Source: Phoronis australis
Taxonomy: Eukaryota; Phoronida; Phoronidae
Assembly (NCBI GenBank): GCA_002633005.1
Contig: NMRA01000337.1
Span: 370,380 to 434,379 of the forward strand
Length of the DNA stretch: 64,000 bases
Direction: 5' to 3'
Positions 12,585 to 24,125 of the stretch are shown here, one piece after another. The notes beneath the pieces are model-generated. The model saw only the letters and a list, made by a program, of their open reading frames with translations, did no database searches and was not told where the DNA came from. Made by a program: the position numbers and the translations under genes. Position 1 is the first letter of the stretch. Every line of letters begins with the position of its first letter.

Positions 12585-12746
12585 CTGTAGCTGAGTGGAG
12601 AACGTTTGGACAATAACTGCCACCAATAGACTGATCAAGACATAAGCCCCAAAAGATATGATTGCATGAAAATAGAGGACAGACCAGGGAGAAATCTGTG
12701 TCATGACTGCGTATGTTATAGCATTCCAGTCTTCGACGGTTAGTAT
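12585..12746 (-). CDS. Cav3: Cav3 alternative exon B1: divergent domain II selectivity filter and S6
   Basis: A 54-codon phase 0/0 exon lies between a near-ideal acceptor (ctgtgcttatttcag) and donor gtaaat. It encodes ILTVEDWNAITYAVMTQISP, WSVLYFHAIISFGAYVL and ISLLVAVIVQTFSTQLQ. By my count it is a little over half identical to the neighbouring exon B2. It keeps the filter EDW, the SPW and LYF anchors, and the FGxYVL start of S6. It differs at positions that are conserved in Cav3: the S6 asparagine (LLNLLVA) is Ser (LISLLVA), FGN is FGA, and VEGF is VQTF. There is no stop or frameshift and both splice sites are intact, so I read it as a functional alternative to B2 rather than a relic. It needs transcript evidence. 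Confidence 0.8.
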
Positions 12747-14050
12747 CTGAAATAAGCACAGTATTAATTGAACATATAAAGAAAGCCCTACATGTATGTA
12801 CAACAAACAACACAGCCAAATACCAGGCAGTTAGGTTCAGGGTACTCTAATCAATTTGAACAAAGGATGTACTCCTGGACCATTCAGAACCAATAGGTTG
12901 CCTATTTATTGAGCATCATGGAAGCGTTAGTGGGTGATGAATACTTCATATAACATCCTATTATGACCAGAACATAATGGTCCACTTCATATAAGCCAGT
13001 TTTAACAAAAAATGATAGCGGATATTTTAATTATAACGGATTTAGGTTTATCACTTATTGCAGTACCAAAGCAGCTATTAAGTAAACTTGAATTTTAGGG
13101 TTGGGGGGAGGGTGGGGGGAGACTTCATCTATGGCACTGCTGTCATTTTTCAAATGCAATGTTAGACTTTTGTTGACTCGTAAACGCCGCGTGATATCAG
13201 AGGTAACTTGATGACATGCAGACAATAGTATAGAAAATAGACCAGAATCGAAAGCCCAGGTCCACTGCAACAATGACTTCTGATGCACGTACAACTAAGC
13301 AACCATCATAGGAAAAAAAAGGAAAACAGTTGAAACTGGGCCTCAAAATATATCTAATTAAAACTAAGATTAGCCAAATTATTCTTTCTCATGAAAGATT
13401 CTCAGGGCATGCGCCATCAAATCCCACTGATGTTAAATTTCGTCACCAAAAACTGACAAACTATAAATCAAGTTGACATATTTTATCGTCATCTATTTTG
13501 CGCGGGGTACGCCGCGAGCTATGTTGCAGAGTAAACAAACTGAGGATTAAATATCATTTATTATGATGTAAATAGAAGAAATGAAGACTCTGCAAGATGT
13601 GCATGGAAAAAACGAATATCTGTGATGTCACTGGATGTTAACTAGTCCACAACTGTACACGTTGCATATGAAAAAAGACTGCAGCCATTTAGGTGACATC
13701 ATCTGTCTGTCTAACCCAATGTAGACCTTCATGCCTACCAATAAAATACAATATCACAGTTTTAGGTGTTTTCTGGAAACCTATCACAATTTGCCCAAGC
13801 AAAAATCCACTCTGAAATGGATCTTAGTTTAGGATCATTTATTCAAAGGCCCTGTTTAAGAGCACATCCTTGTGTTCAAGTAGCAGACGGGAGTCCTTAA
13901 ATGTCAGATAAAGTTTCAGGTGAACATGTTACGAATTAATAATATTTAGGCTAGAATCTTGAACACAGTCATGTAAAAATAACACAACCTTCTAAATTAT
14001 TCATCTCACAGGTTTTGGATGTCAAATGTTTCCATGTTGACAATACTTAC

Positions 14051-14133
14051 GTACAGCTGACCCAGATTTTGAGAACCAGTTTTATACCTACCTCACAGTT
14101 CAGTAGGAAAACTGGTTCTCAAAATGCTGTACC
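14051..14133. mobile_element. Short inverted-repeat element (MITE-like), copy 2
   Basis: The left arm TTTTGAGAACCAGTTTT and right arm AAACTGGTTCTCAAAATGC are almost perfect complements, bounded by GTACAG and CTGTAC. It is the same family as 4778-4852. Confidence 0.7.
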
Positions 14134-14750
14134 CCTGTGATTATTAAGAATTTTTTTATAGAATTAAAACAAAATAGCAATGTTGTTAAAAATGAGATCC
14201 TATTTTAAACAAGACAATAACTAACTACGGTATCAAAGTTATATAATACTAGGTACAGATTTACAAGTTAGAATGATTAACATTAGATTGAATGCTAAAG
14301 CCCTAGACAACAATAATTAGGTTAAAACCGTCAATTTCAAACTAGAATTAATCACGATTGCACAAGCAGACCCAAGCACAGACACAATCAATATTCTATT
14401 CATAATGCATGTGTGTAAATTAAGATTGGCGAATTGCCATATTAAAAAGCTTTGAAGTGTGGTCCACAGCCAAAAATTAAAGAACAAAGCTTTTTGAAGA
14501 TGACACTGTCTCTAATGCTGCTGCAGCTCTTAACCTGCCTACTCAATATGTAAAATGTAGTTTGAGTTGACCACATAGCATTATCTAAGATTGGTGAACA
14601 ATTACAAGTAATTTGTAGGATTAAAAAGAACTGTCAGGATGTTAACACTCGCGACCAGTGACAATAAGTTGGCTTGATACAGCAAGCCATTTTAGGCACG
14701 CAGCAAATAATTATAACCTGAGAAAGGGATAAGTTGAAATCAGTTTTATT

Positions 14751-15344
14751 TTAATGACAAATTGTCAATGGTAATTAAGTCATATTTATGGTCAATGGTA
14801 ATCAAGTCATATTTATGTTAAATGGTCAATGGTAATCAAGTCTTTTTCATGGTAAATGGTACCCAAGTCATATTTATAGTAAATAGTCAATGGTAATAAA
14901 GTCCTTTTTATGCTAAATGGTAATCACGTCATATTTATAGTAAATGGTCAATGGTAATCAAGTCTTTTTAATGGTAAATGGTAATCAAGTCCTATTTATG
15001 GTAAATGGTCAATGGTAATCAAGTCCTTTTCATAGTAAATGGTAACCAAGTAATATTTATAGTAAATGGTCAATGGTAATTAAGTCCTTTTTATGGTAAA
15101 TGGTAACCAAGTCATATTTATAGTAAATGGTAAATGGCAATCAAGTTCTTTTTATGGTAAATTGTCAATGGTCACCAAGTCCTTTTTATGGTAAATGGCC
15201 AATGGTAAGCAAGTCCTTTTTATGGTAAATGGTCAATGGTAATGAAGTCACTTTTATGGTAAATTGTCAATGGTAATCAAGTCCTTTTTATGGTAAATGG
15301 TAATCAAGTCACTTTTATGGCAAATTGTCAATGGTAATTAAGTC
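14751..15344. repeat. AT-rich minisatellite (GGTAATCAAGTC type)
   Basis: About 600 bp of repeated ATGGTAAATGGTCAATGG and TAATCAAGTCCTTTTT blocks form a higher-order unit with variable spacing. It lies in the 6.7 kb intron between the two alternative exon pairs. Confidence 0.9.
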
Positions 15345-16789
15345 ATTTTTGCAAGAAGGCAGGCCAGCAGAAAGTAAATAGAAGCATTCTCTGCACTAGC
15401 ATTAGAAAGATCTCAGGGCAACAAGTAGCCATTCAAAATAGTAGCATGATGCGGACATTTTGGACTAAATGATGCAATAAACCCAACTTTCGAATTACGG
15501 TTGTGTAGGACTCTTCAAATTTAGCTATCCTAAAAAAACTTTATCTCAGAAATGGCTCATCAGATTCATATGAATGGCTCATCAGATTCATATGAAACTG
15601 AGATACTAAGCTTTATGCACTGTTCTCCAAAATGATGAGATTCCTTTCAAATTCATTCACTTTTCCATAAGCAGTTATAAAAATATGACATTTATGATAT
15701 TTATAAAAAAGGAAAATTGCATAAAAAGAAAGCAAAATGACAAATTGGAGATCTCATATAGAACATTCAGCAAATTTGTTATTGACACCATTTTTCATAT
15801 ATTGTACGGTAACCTTTCTTATCTGCTAAATGTTAATAAAAATTGCCAATTGGTATATAAAGTCAAAGCAAAATTTTACAGGATTTCTACTTTCAAAAAT
15901 GCGAACTTTTCTTGAGTAAAATTCTTTGCAGAAATAAGGCTGAATGCGGAGAATTGTGGATAGCGTCTTCCATAACTTTAAGCCACTTAATGAACAATGC
16001 AATATTGGTCTCCTTATTAAGATTAGAAATGATTTGAAGATTTGAGAAGAGTTGACAGGTCATAATTGCTTCAAACTAGTCCCATTAAGCCGCTTGTCAC
16101 AACGGGTTAGTTTTAGTCACCCAGACAGGGAATTCTAAGCGATTTATTATAAGAAATTTTATTTCAAACAATGGCTCAACATAATGCCTTGTAATACATA
16201 GTAAACAAGATGACATTTTTAACAACAGGACATGATTTGCAGCAACAATTCTTTTTTTTCACAATACGTGTTTCAGACGTTCATTTACAAGAGCTTCAAA
16301 AAAATTAATTTGTACCCAAATCCCTGTAGTTGGCATGACCGGTCTCACTAGGGGCCACTGCTATCGTCAACAACTTAAAGGGCAGTGTCATCACTAATAT
16401 TTGCAAATAATCACCAGTCGTATTAGAAATAAGTTTTATATCAATTTTCGCAAGAAAATGTTTTCAAATTGTTACATTAAAAAAATCTTAGTGCGCATGA
16501 GATGTATCAGTGCTACCTCGCAATTACTTCGTTTACTGCAATGCCATTTAACTACCAAAGATGGTGTGAACGGTTCAATTAACTTCACAGTTGACATCGT
16601 TGCTCCGCTGATACCGGAGTTAAAGTTAGTAGGAAAGGGTCTTTAGAGGTCAGTACATAAACTCAAATAACATTATTGCCAAACGAAAACAAAAGAGCAA
16701 TTACCAATAATTTTAAAAGCTCAACATGCTGGCCAAAATTGAAAGAGAGCCTGATCATGAAACAGAAAAGGTGGTAATTTGGAAAATAC

Positions 16790-17110
16790 ACCACAGCACT
16801 GACTTACCATGATTGAAATGACTAGGCAGTTTGACTAAGTATACACCAGCACTGACTTACCATGACTGAAATGACTAGGCAGTTTGACTAAATATACACC
16901 AGCACTGACTTACCATGATTGAAATGACAAGGCAGTTTGACTAAATATACCCCAGCACTGACTTACCATGATTGAAATGACTAGGCAGTTTGACTAAATA
17001 TACACCAGCACTGACTTACCATGATTGAAATGACTAGGCAGTTTGACTAAATATACCCCAGCACTGACTTACCACGATTGAAATGACTAGGCAGTTTGAC
17101 TAAATAACCA
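16790..17110. repeat. 53-bp tandem repeat, 6 copies, each with a 5' splice-site-like motif on the gene strand
   Basis: The unit contains CAGCACTGACTTACCATGAT and GACTAGGCAGTTTGACTAAA. On the minus (gene) strand each copy reads CAATCATG followed by gtaagtc, a consensus 5' splice site, with an AG (actgcctag) 14 nt upstream. It lies in the intron between the alternative turret exons and the alternative pore exons. Confidence 0.9.
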
Positions 17111-18644
17111 TTTTGAAATATATGCATAAAACATTTAAAGAGAGCCAACATGTACTGACAATAAAGGTCATTGCTGAGACAACAATGATGAAAATAATAA
17201 TGGCGCAGAACCAGTAGCGTGCTGAGGTTTGGTGATGCTTGGGGGCGATTTTTTAATGGATGCCCCCTTTTCTCTACTCAAATGCATGGACCCCAGTACT
17301 AAGAAAAGTTAAGAAAGATGAAACATGAAACAGAAATTTTATTCAATTTAACTACAAATCAGCTACAATTTCAAAAAGTTTATTCATTTTGATCAGATGC
17401 CCCCCATGTGGATGCCTGGGTCAGTTGCCCTGTCGCCCACACCCCTTCTACAAGGAACATAAGACTACAGCCCTGACTATTTGTGATCATGTTTGTCATC
17501 TGGAAAGTACACATGTACTGAGTACAAATAACCCATATGTTGAACCATAAGCAAAAGAGAGGTGCAACTTCTTAGTTTTACAGGCTCACGCAAGGTGGTG
17601 CTGTAGTATGTCACTGACATACAGTGTCTAGCAAAAATAGACAACTGGTCTCAGTAACTGTGATAACATGCACACACACCATTTCATTTATTATAGGCAG
17701 TACAAGTGTGTCTAACTGGCTGGAAGTAAAAAAACACCAGCACAACGTACATGACAATTACATGTGGGTACACGTTTCGTATCGTCATACGATTTTGACA
17801 TTTTGGACCCACCCAAATAAAATCTTAATGTCTACGTTAAAAATTACAATAATAGTAAGGCCACATTTTACATTACGTATACTAAAAGGCTATGGACCAG
17901 ACCAATCTAAAACCTTCTCAACTCCCCAGGAGCATACAATGGATGCAACCCTTGTCAGTGCATACCGAGAACTCCAAACACAAATACTGTAAAAGTTTCT
18001 GATAACATGATTATTTTAAAGAGAAAGATATCCAAGAGTGAAATTTTTGGCAATGTGATGTGACTGCATTTCTATTGCTATTGTGGGCCAAATGGTGTTG
18101 TGATAACACATGACACATTATCTAAGCATTAGTATTGCAAACAGTGAGAGCACAAAACTAGATTATAGAGTGAAATATCAATTATTCAAGACTCGCTGTG
18201 TTAAAACCAACTTGAAAGTCAAAATATTATCTGTATCCATACACACACACCTGACATAAGATTAAGGTTAGGTTAACAGCTATTGTATAAAACAACACAG
18301 AATATTACATCATGACCTATCACTACCTGGGGTGGATTTAGGCTACTGCCTACAGGCACTGGGCGGTTACTGCTACACAAACTACACGTAACGATAACAG
18401 CAATATACCACATGAGATGAGAGAGGCTCTTGTTAACCTCAAAGTCACCCATCATGACACAAGGATACACCACAGCAAATTGAATTACAGGCTCATGTAT
18501 CTATACAGATGGCAATCATAGTAAACGTTATAGATGAAACTACGAATAAACAAATTCACGAAAAGACATTTGTGCTTGCCAAGAAGTCCACTTTAAAATA
18601 CCATACAAGATCATGTCAATGTGTCAACAGTCTTCATTTTAAAG

Positions 18645-18745
18645 GCGAAGGCAACCTTTTTCCATGTCATTTTGAGCTAAAATAAGGTTGGTTGGTTATC
18701 CTAGACATATTTTCCACTTAATTACAGCTTTTCGTAATTTTACAA
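18645..18745. repeat. Dispersed 100-bp repeat, inverted copy of 53040-53140
   Basis: Both copies share TAAGGTTGGTTGGTTATCCT and AAGTGGAAAATATGTC (one in complement) with few differences, indicating a dispersed element of unknown type. Confidence 0.7.
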
Positions 18746-19466
18746 ATTACTCGTCCGCTACTCCGGAAGTGACGTTTTAGGAGGCAAGCGTTTCCCGCCA
18801 CTTGGTTTTGCGTTGACTTTACCGTGCGAATCTGTTCTATTCTACTTTTGTTTTGTGCTGTTTTTCAACAATTGTCGCCACCACTTTCCATCNCTGCCCT
18901 AAATTACTCAACCGTATCCAGTAAGTATCGTGACATGGTGTTGAAGAATAACTCTGCATGATGCAGGCTAACTCTACATGATGCGGGCAATGTGAGCCCC
19001 CAAGGTACGTCATTAGAGCAAAGATCATCTATTTGTACAATGTTTTGTTTTCACAACTAGTTGTCAATGAATACAACTGCACTTTGTTCAGCGTATATGA
19101 TGTTCTAACAGCATTGTCGTTTAGTTCCTGCTATTCATTAGTATAGTTAGGATGAAACAGGCTGAAGCCGTTGGTAAAACTGGTTTTTAGCTGGAAGTTA
19201 AGACAAAAGCCAATATAGACTTATTGAGAAACACGCCCAGAGAAAACTTAAGCATGCATTTCACTCAGGTCAACTTGACAAACGCAACTGAGGATGTTTA
19301 TCAAAAGAGAGGTCAACGTATCAAATATAATTTAAATTTATAAGAACTTATGCACAATTACAATCTTTGTCTAGCAAATATACTGAAGGTTGGGAAATTA
19401 AAAACAGAATCTGCAACCACTTGAATGTCTACAACGTGTAAATTAGTAACTAGGTAGTAAATTTAC

Positions 19467-19623
19467 CTGGAAGACCGTGACAAAAGCCCACAACAAGCTA
19501 TCAAAGTTCGGCCGCGAACAATGACACTGGCTGGTTAAGGTTGAATTACGAACAGCACAGTCACAGCTAGATCCGTCTGGAAGCTGGCAAAATTTCCCGC
19601 CAAACAAACTCATACCTAGAACG
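19467..19623 (-). CDS. Cav3: Cav3 alternative exon (long, Cys-rich): domain II S5 end and turret
   Basis: This is the alternative to the exon at 20232-20349, with the same phases (2 in, 0 out) and donor gtaaat. The 52 codons read VLGMSLFGGKFCQLPDG, SSCDCAVRNSTLTSQCHCS and [14 protein letters not shown]. The loop is 13 residues longer and has five cysteines, but it loses the cysteine of FGCKF (here FGGKF). It has an NST glycosylation sequon. A short turret exon and a long Cys-rich turret exon at this position are known from molluscan Cav3 channels, where the choice changes sodium versus calcium permeation. The acceptor (ctggtggtag) is set back from its pyrimidine tract, so it may be the weaker of the two. 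Confidence 0.88.
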
Positions 19624-20084
19624 CTACCACCAGCCATGCAAAAGAAAACAACACAATTGCCAGTGAACGAACACAAACCATCAGTTTGAAGTGTAACTAG
19701 AACCCAGCCGTATTCCACTCTACGTATTGTGGATAGGAGGGAAGGTCAATAAAGGCATAATACAACATATTGCAAGGTGTTTTGTCCACAAAGTAAAAAA
19801 TTTTCCCAAATTTTTTTGGAAACTGTATGAATTAACTACTGCAGTTTTGGAGAAAATATTGCAAGCATTATGCAAACCATCAAAAATTAACCATGGCACA
19901 GTTGTTTTGTTCAAAATGCTGCTTTTTTAACATCCCCTGTACCAGCGAGTAGGAATACGGCCACGGGCGCTACAGCAAGTAATTCTACATCTGAAAGCAC
20001 AGCATGGTGACTAAAGGCAGGATTATCGTGAGATACCAGGGATACTACATGGTTCTAGAGCCAGCTTCTCTCTGTTAGAACGGT

Positions 20085-20155
20085 CCATGCTTCATGTTTC
20101 TAGCTTGGCAAAGTTTTTTCTTTGACTTCTCCAAGCCAACGCTAGAAACGTGAAT
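20085..20155. repeat. Imperfect hairpin next to the short turret exon
   Basis: CATGTTTCTAGCTTGG and CCAACGCTAGAAACGTG form opposite arms around a T-rich loop. It lies about 80 bp downstream of the donor of the short alternative exon. It could be a small foldback element or could affect RNA folding at this exon. Confidence 0.45.
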
Positions 20156-20231
20156 GGCCATGCATGAAACAATGAAAGGGGGATGGGCTATATACATGCA
20201 GGGTATAAGCGGCCTAGTCACTTGGGTATAC

Positions 20232-20349
20232 CTGGAATACTGTTACTATCGCCCATAACAAGGAGTCAAAGTTGGCGCGACTTCTCCTTTTGCGACCATC
20301 GTATGTCATCCGGTCAAATTTGCATCCAAATAGGTTCATGCCTAATATA
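20232..20349 (-). CDS. Cav3: Cav3 alternative exon (short): domain II S5 end and turret
   Basis: This is one of two alternative exons for the same part of domain II. It enters in phase 2 after acceptor atctctctacag and leaves in phase 0 at gtatac. The 39 codons read [20 protein letters not shown], then a basic RRSRA and [14 protein letters not shown]. It resembles the vertebrate turret (ILGMHLFGCKF, short loop, [14 protein letters not shown]) and keeps the FGCKF cysteine. It lies 608 bp upstream of its alternative partner. Using both exons together would shift the frame, because this one ends in phase 0 and the next needs phase 2, so they must be mutually exclusive. Confidence 0.9.
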
Positions 20350-21902
20350 CTGTAGAGAGATAGTGTCAGTTGGAGAGAGGGCACCAGGTTATATTAAGGT
20401 TATGAGTAATGCTAAAAAAACATCCTAATTTGGCGATCTTCGCAATATGATACATTAGAAAAAACAGTTAGAAATAACTGTTTTAAAAAATTTCGAAAGT
20501 TGCAACTTTTACAACGTTATTGAAGAAACTCAACAAGAGCATAAAACTAATTAAAATAAATGTTTATAAAACTTTGGTAACTATGTGCAATGAAATTAGG
20601 TCCTGGCCTAGATTTGGTGTTTCCATAAAGCTATTTTATCGTAATAAACTCAAGCATTCCCACTCTGGTCGAGTCAAATAACGTGAGTGAGGAAAATCCC
20701 ATTCAAACCAGTTCTATAGTGTGACCAGTTTGATGTCTCTGAGTTTGCATCAAGGCAGCCATTTTGCATTATGACTATGAATGCCTTCTTTTAAAATTTT
20801 AAGAAGCATGGAGATATAATCCAGTCAATGGCAGATTGGTATAATGTTGAAAATTGAATTTTAGACACTTTTTTTTCCACAAAATATACACTTTTATTGA
20901 GTTAAATTATATAGTTTGAAGGTAGCTAAATGCACAGTCTTACTCATAACCTTAAGTTAGTAATTGGGGATTAGAAAGTTGAGTCTTGGGTACTGTAAAC
21001 AGTGTACAAGAGTTACCATTAACTATTACCACATATGGTAATTAGCCTACCATGAGGTTAAATAGTGTTTAAGGATATCTCAAACCTTATTAAAAAATTG
21101 GCTGTTTTTAGAATATTTCACACATGTTTAGCAAAAACACCTAATCTTCATTCTCGGAGAGCTTACAATATGAAAAAAGATTTAGAAACACCGGTAATCT
21201 GACGTTTTGCGGTTTTCTTGTGATCTAGTGCTCACGGCACGCGTTCACCAGATACTCGATTTCTATTCTACATTTAACTTGGTTTCTTTCAGTCTCCCTG
21301 CCACCTGCTTCAGCATGTGGTGCGTACTACAGTGTACTGTTGACCTATTTTAAAAGGTCAAGAGATATACTCCTCCCCCTGACCTACTTTCACTCATTCA
21401 TTGTCAAGTGACTTAACAAAATTAGTGACAATTCAGTCGGCATCATGAGTGAATGTTGAAATAGACCAAGGGGTTACTTTGCTATGAATATACATTTAAA
21501 AATAGAATTTTGACCTAAAAAACTTGGCAACATAATACTAATAACAGCACATGAATAAAAACATATTTTTATAATATCCGAATGTTTTTCTTTCAGAAAA
21601 TGTATACGTTTACTAGTAATAATATGTTGACATTGCCTGTTATTTGAATATCACTTAGAATGGAGTTCACTAAATAAGGATGAGATAACCTTAATGTCAG
21701 ATATTAAACTTAGCCAACATCAAACGGGAATTGGCTCGTGAGAATAATGGACAAAAGATTCGATGAATTTGATGAGTAAACACAATTTGACATTAAAAAC
21801 ACGAGCAAATTTTACTCTCTTTAATTAACATTCCTGTTAAAAAATGAAGTTTTTTAATAATACAATAAAAGTTCTGCTACAAGTGTAGTCACATAAATAT
21901 AA

Positions 21903-22002
21903 TGTTAAACTACACGATTTCATGTGGATGAATGTTATTAACCTAACTAGGCACAACCTTGGTTAATAACATTCACCCACATGAAACACGAGTAGTTTAA
22001 CA
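21903..22002. mobile_element. 100-bp perfect-type foldback (MITE)
   Basis: Two ~41-bp arms, TGTTAAACTACACGATTTCA onward and its complement ending GTAGTTTAACA, are separated by an 18-bp loop. There is no coding capacity. Confidence 0.85.
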
Positions 22003-22025
22003 TAATTTTTATACGCATACAAATA

Positions 22026-22207
22026 TACACACACACACCACGTGTCACACACACCAAGCGTCACGCACACCACGCGTCACGCACACCACGCGTCACGCAC
22101 ACCAAGCGTCACGCACACCAAGCGTAACNCACCAGAAAGACAAAACTATTTGATCAAAGGCGACTTTATATATACACACACGCACACGCACACGCACACG
22201 CACACGC

Positions 22208-22238
<31 letters not shown>

Positions 22239-22240
22239 TA
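22026..22240. repeat. CA-rich minisatellite and (CACG)/(CA) microsatellite
   Basis: A ~19-bp unit (CACACCAAGCGTCACG) is followed after a short gap by alternating CACGCA and CA dinucleotides (22172-22240). The alternating purine-pyrimidine tract could adopt Z-DNA. A single N at 22129 marks an assembly uncertainty. Confidence 0.9.
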
Positions 22241-22631
22241 TTTAACTTATAAACCACCTTTCTGACAGCTGTCATACAATAACGATGTCACAAGACCATA
22301 CAATAACCAGGTTATTACACAGGCAACTAACACAGTTATTGTATGGACGTCTTAAGACATATGTGGTATACTTATATCACGACACAGTACATGGAAACCC
22401 ATGGTTAAATAAAAAGCAACATTTTCAATCTAGAACAATTAATTTGTAGCACAGAAAGGAAATCCATTCAAACTTCCTGAATTCCTTCTACAGATAATGT
22501 TTTCCAAAATTTTTATCATTTCTACATGGCAACTTGCACGTTTCTTTAAGTAAATGAATTTAAAACACTAAACCATATGGATACAACATGAAAACAACAA
22601 CCTAGGGGCACTAAAGCTTATATATCCTCAC

Positions 22632-22817
22632 CTGAAGATGAACATAAATAAGACTAATAAGACGAAGAAGGTGGCCACATTGTCCATAGTTCTCACCATC
22701 ACCACCAGCTGGCGCTTCAAGGCTGGCATGAAACGCACCAACTTGAGAATACGCAGCAAGCGGAACGTTCGCAACACAGACAGACCACTGTTACTGCCCA
22801 AGAAGAGCTCTACCAAG
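22632..22817 (-). CDS. Cav3: Cav3 exon: domain II S4 voltage sensor and S5
   Basis: This exon (phase 2 to 2, 61 full codons) encodes the S3-S4 loop, S4, the S4-S5 linker and most of S5 of domain II. Key stretches are [39 protein letters not shown] and [10 protein letters not shown]. The S4 basic residues and the TMDNVATF motif are those of Cav3. The acceptor is ttacttctag and the donor gtgagg. The phase 2 end creates a Ser codon with either of the two alternative turret exons that follow. Confidence 0.95.
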
Positions 22818-23278
22818 CTAGAAGTAACATGTGGAGTTGGTAACATGTGGAGTTGAACAAACTGATTAATGAGCAAAACTTGTCTCATGTTACCAAGGTA
22901 ACAGAAACACCAAGGTAACAGAAACACCAGTCTGGTATACAACTCTCAAGCTGCTATTAACCTATCTTGCATCAACAAACTCTTGATCAAGACAATTCAC
23001 CAAAATGGTCTCAACATGTTCTGTACTCAGATTAGAAGTGATTTGTGGGTTTGAAAAGAACTGACAAATTGCTATTGCCGACACCAGGTGGACACATCAA
23101 TAAGGGTTGTTATATCATTATGGACAGTGAGTGATGCACAAGTTTTCCATGAGTTGTTGACACTGTTACACTGAGTTGTGATTTGCTGATTGTTAGCCAA
23201 TCCTGTCCTGGTATCTTTGTGAGTTAGCCATCGTGGCACCCATTCTGTGAATAAAGCTAGACAATGGTGGATGTTTTA

Positions 23279-23373
23279 CTGCTGAAACATGTCGCTGAAA
23301 CATGTCGCTGAAACATGTCACTGAAACATGTCGCTGAAACATGTCGCTGAAACATGTCGCTGAAACATGTCAC
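23279..23373. repeat. 13-bp tandem repeat CGCTGAAACATGT, about 7 copies
   Basis: Near-perfect direct repeats lie in the intron between domain II S2-S3 and S4-S5 exons. Confidence 0.9.
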
Positions 23374-23570
23374 TACATTGTAGAAAAGTTAATTGTCATT
23401 ATTCAATTTGTTATTAAGTTAGGAAACGAGAATAGATGTACGTTAATATTACTTATATTTGATTTGTTAATTGTTACTGTCACATTCGGAAGTGTCAACT
23501 ATGCCCCATTCAGGCTGGGTACAGATTCTTATATTATTGGTGTTAATGACCAGAGTAAACAAACACTTAC

Positions 23571-23722
23571 CTAATGACAACAATGACAGCATCAAACAAG
23601 TTGAAGCCATTACTGATGTAGCCAAAGAAACCTTCAGCCAAGATCTTAAGTATCATCTCAAGGACAAATATCACGGTGAAACATATATTACTGTACTCTA
23701 TAGCCATTGTCAGTTCCTTGGG
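23571..23722 (-). CDS. Cav3: Cav3 exon: domain II S2-S3
   Basis: A 50-codon exon (phase 0 to 2) encodes domain II S2, the S2-S3 loop and S3. It reads [19 protein letters not shown], then [17 protein letters not shown] and [10 protein letters not shown]. The conserved acidic residue of S2 (LEM) and the aspartate of S3 (FDA), which form the charge-transfer centre, are present. The acceptor is gttgtttcag and the donor is the strong gtaagt. Confidence 0.95.
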
Positions 23723-23849
23723 CTGAAACAACACAAAAATAACAGGATACACAATATGCATTAAATGTAGAGCATAAAAACAAAGTTTTTGAATAGAAAC
23801 AGCAAGAAGGCAAACAGCTATAGCAGTAAGAGCATCAACTTAGTGTCAG

Positions 23850-24125
23850 TCTTGCCATATGCGTGTGTCAGTCTCGCCATATGCGTGTGTCAGTCTCGTC
23901 ATATGCGTGGGTCAGTCTCGCCTTATGCGTGTGTCAGTCTCGACATATGCGTGTGTCAGTCTCTCCATATGCGTGGGTCAGTCTCGCCATATGTGTGTGT
24001 CAGTCTCGCCACATGCGTGTCAGTCTCGCCATATGCGTGTGTCAGTCTCGCCATATGCATGTGTCAGTCTCACCACATGCGTGTCAGTCTCGCCGTATGC
24101 TTGTGTCAGTATCGCCATATGTGTA
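23850..24125. repeat. 22-bp minisatellite (GTGTGTCAGTCTCGCCATAT), about 13 copies
   Basis: A tandem array with units of 22 or 19 bp makes open frames in three plus-strand phases. These frames are a by-product of the repeat and not genes. Confidence 0.92.

Noticed and set aside
12475-12819. Minus-strand frame overlapping exon B1
   Set aside because: It is a shifted-frame shadow of the alternative pore exon, with no channel features.
17624-17992. 122-codon plus-strand frame
   Set aside because: No recognisable domain or splice context; probably chance in intronic sequence.
22172-22240. CA/CACG alternating tract as a CRISPR-like or regulatory array
   Set aside because: It is a simple microsatellite; no spacer-repeat structure.
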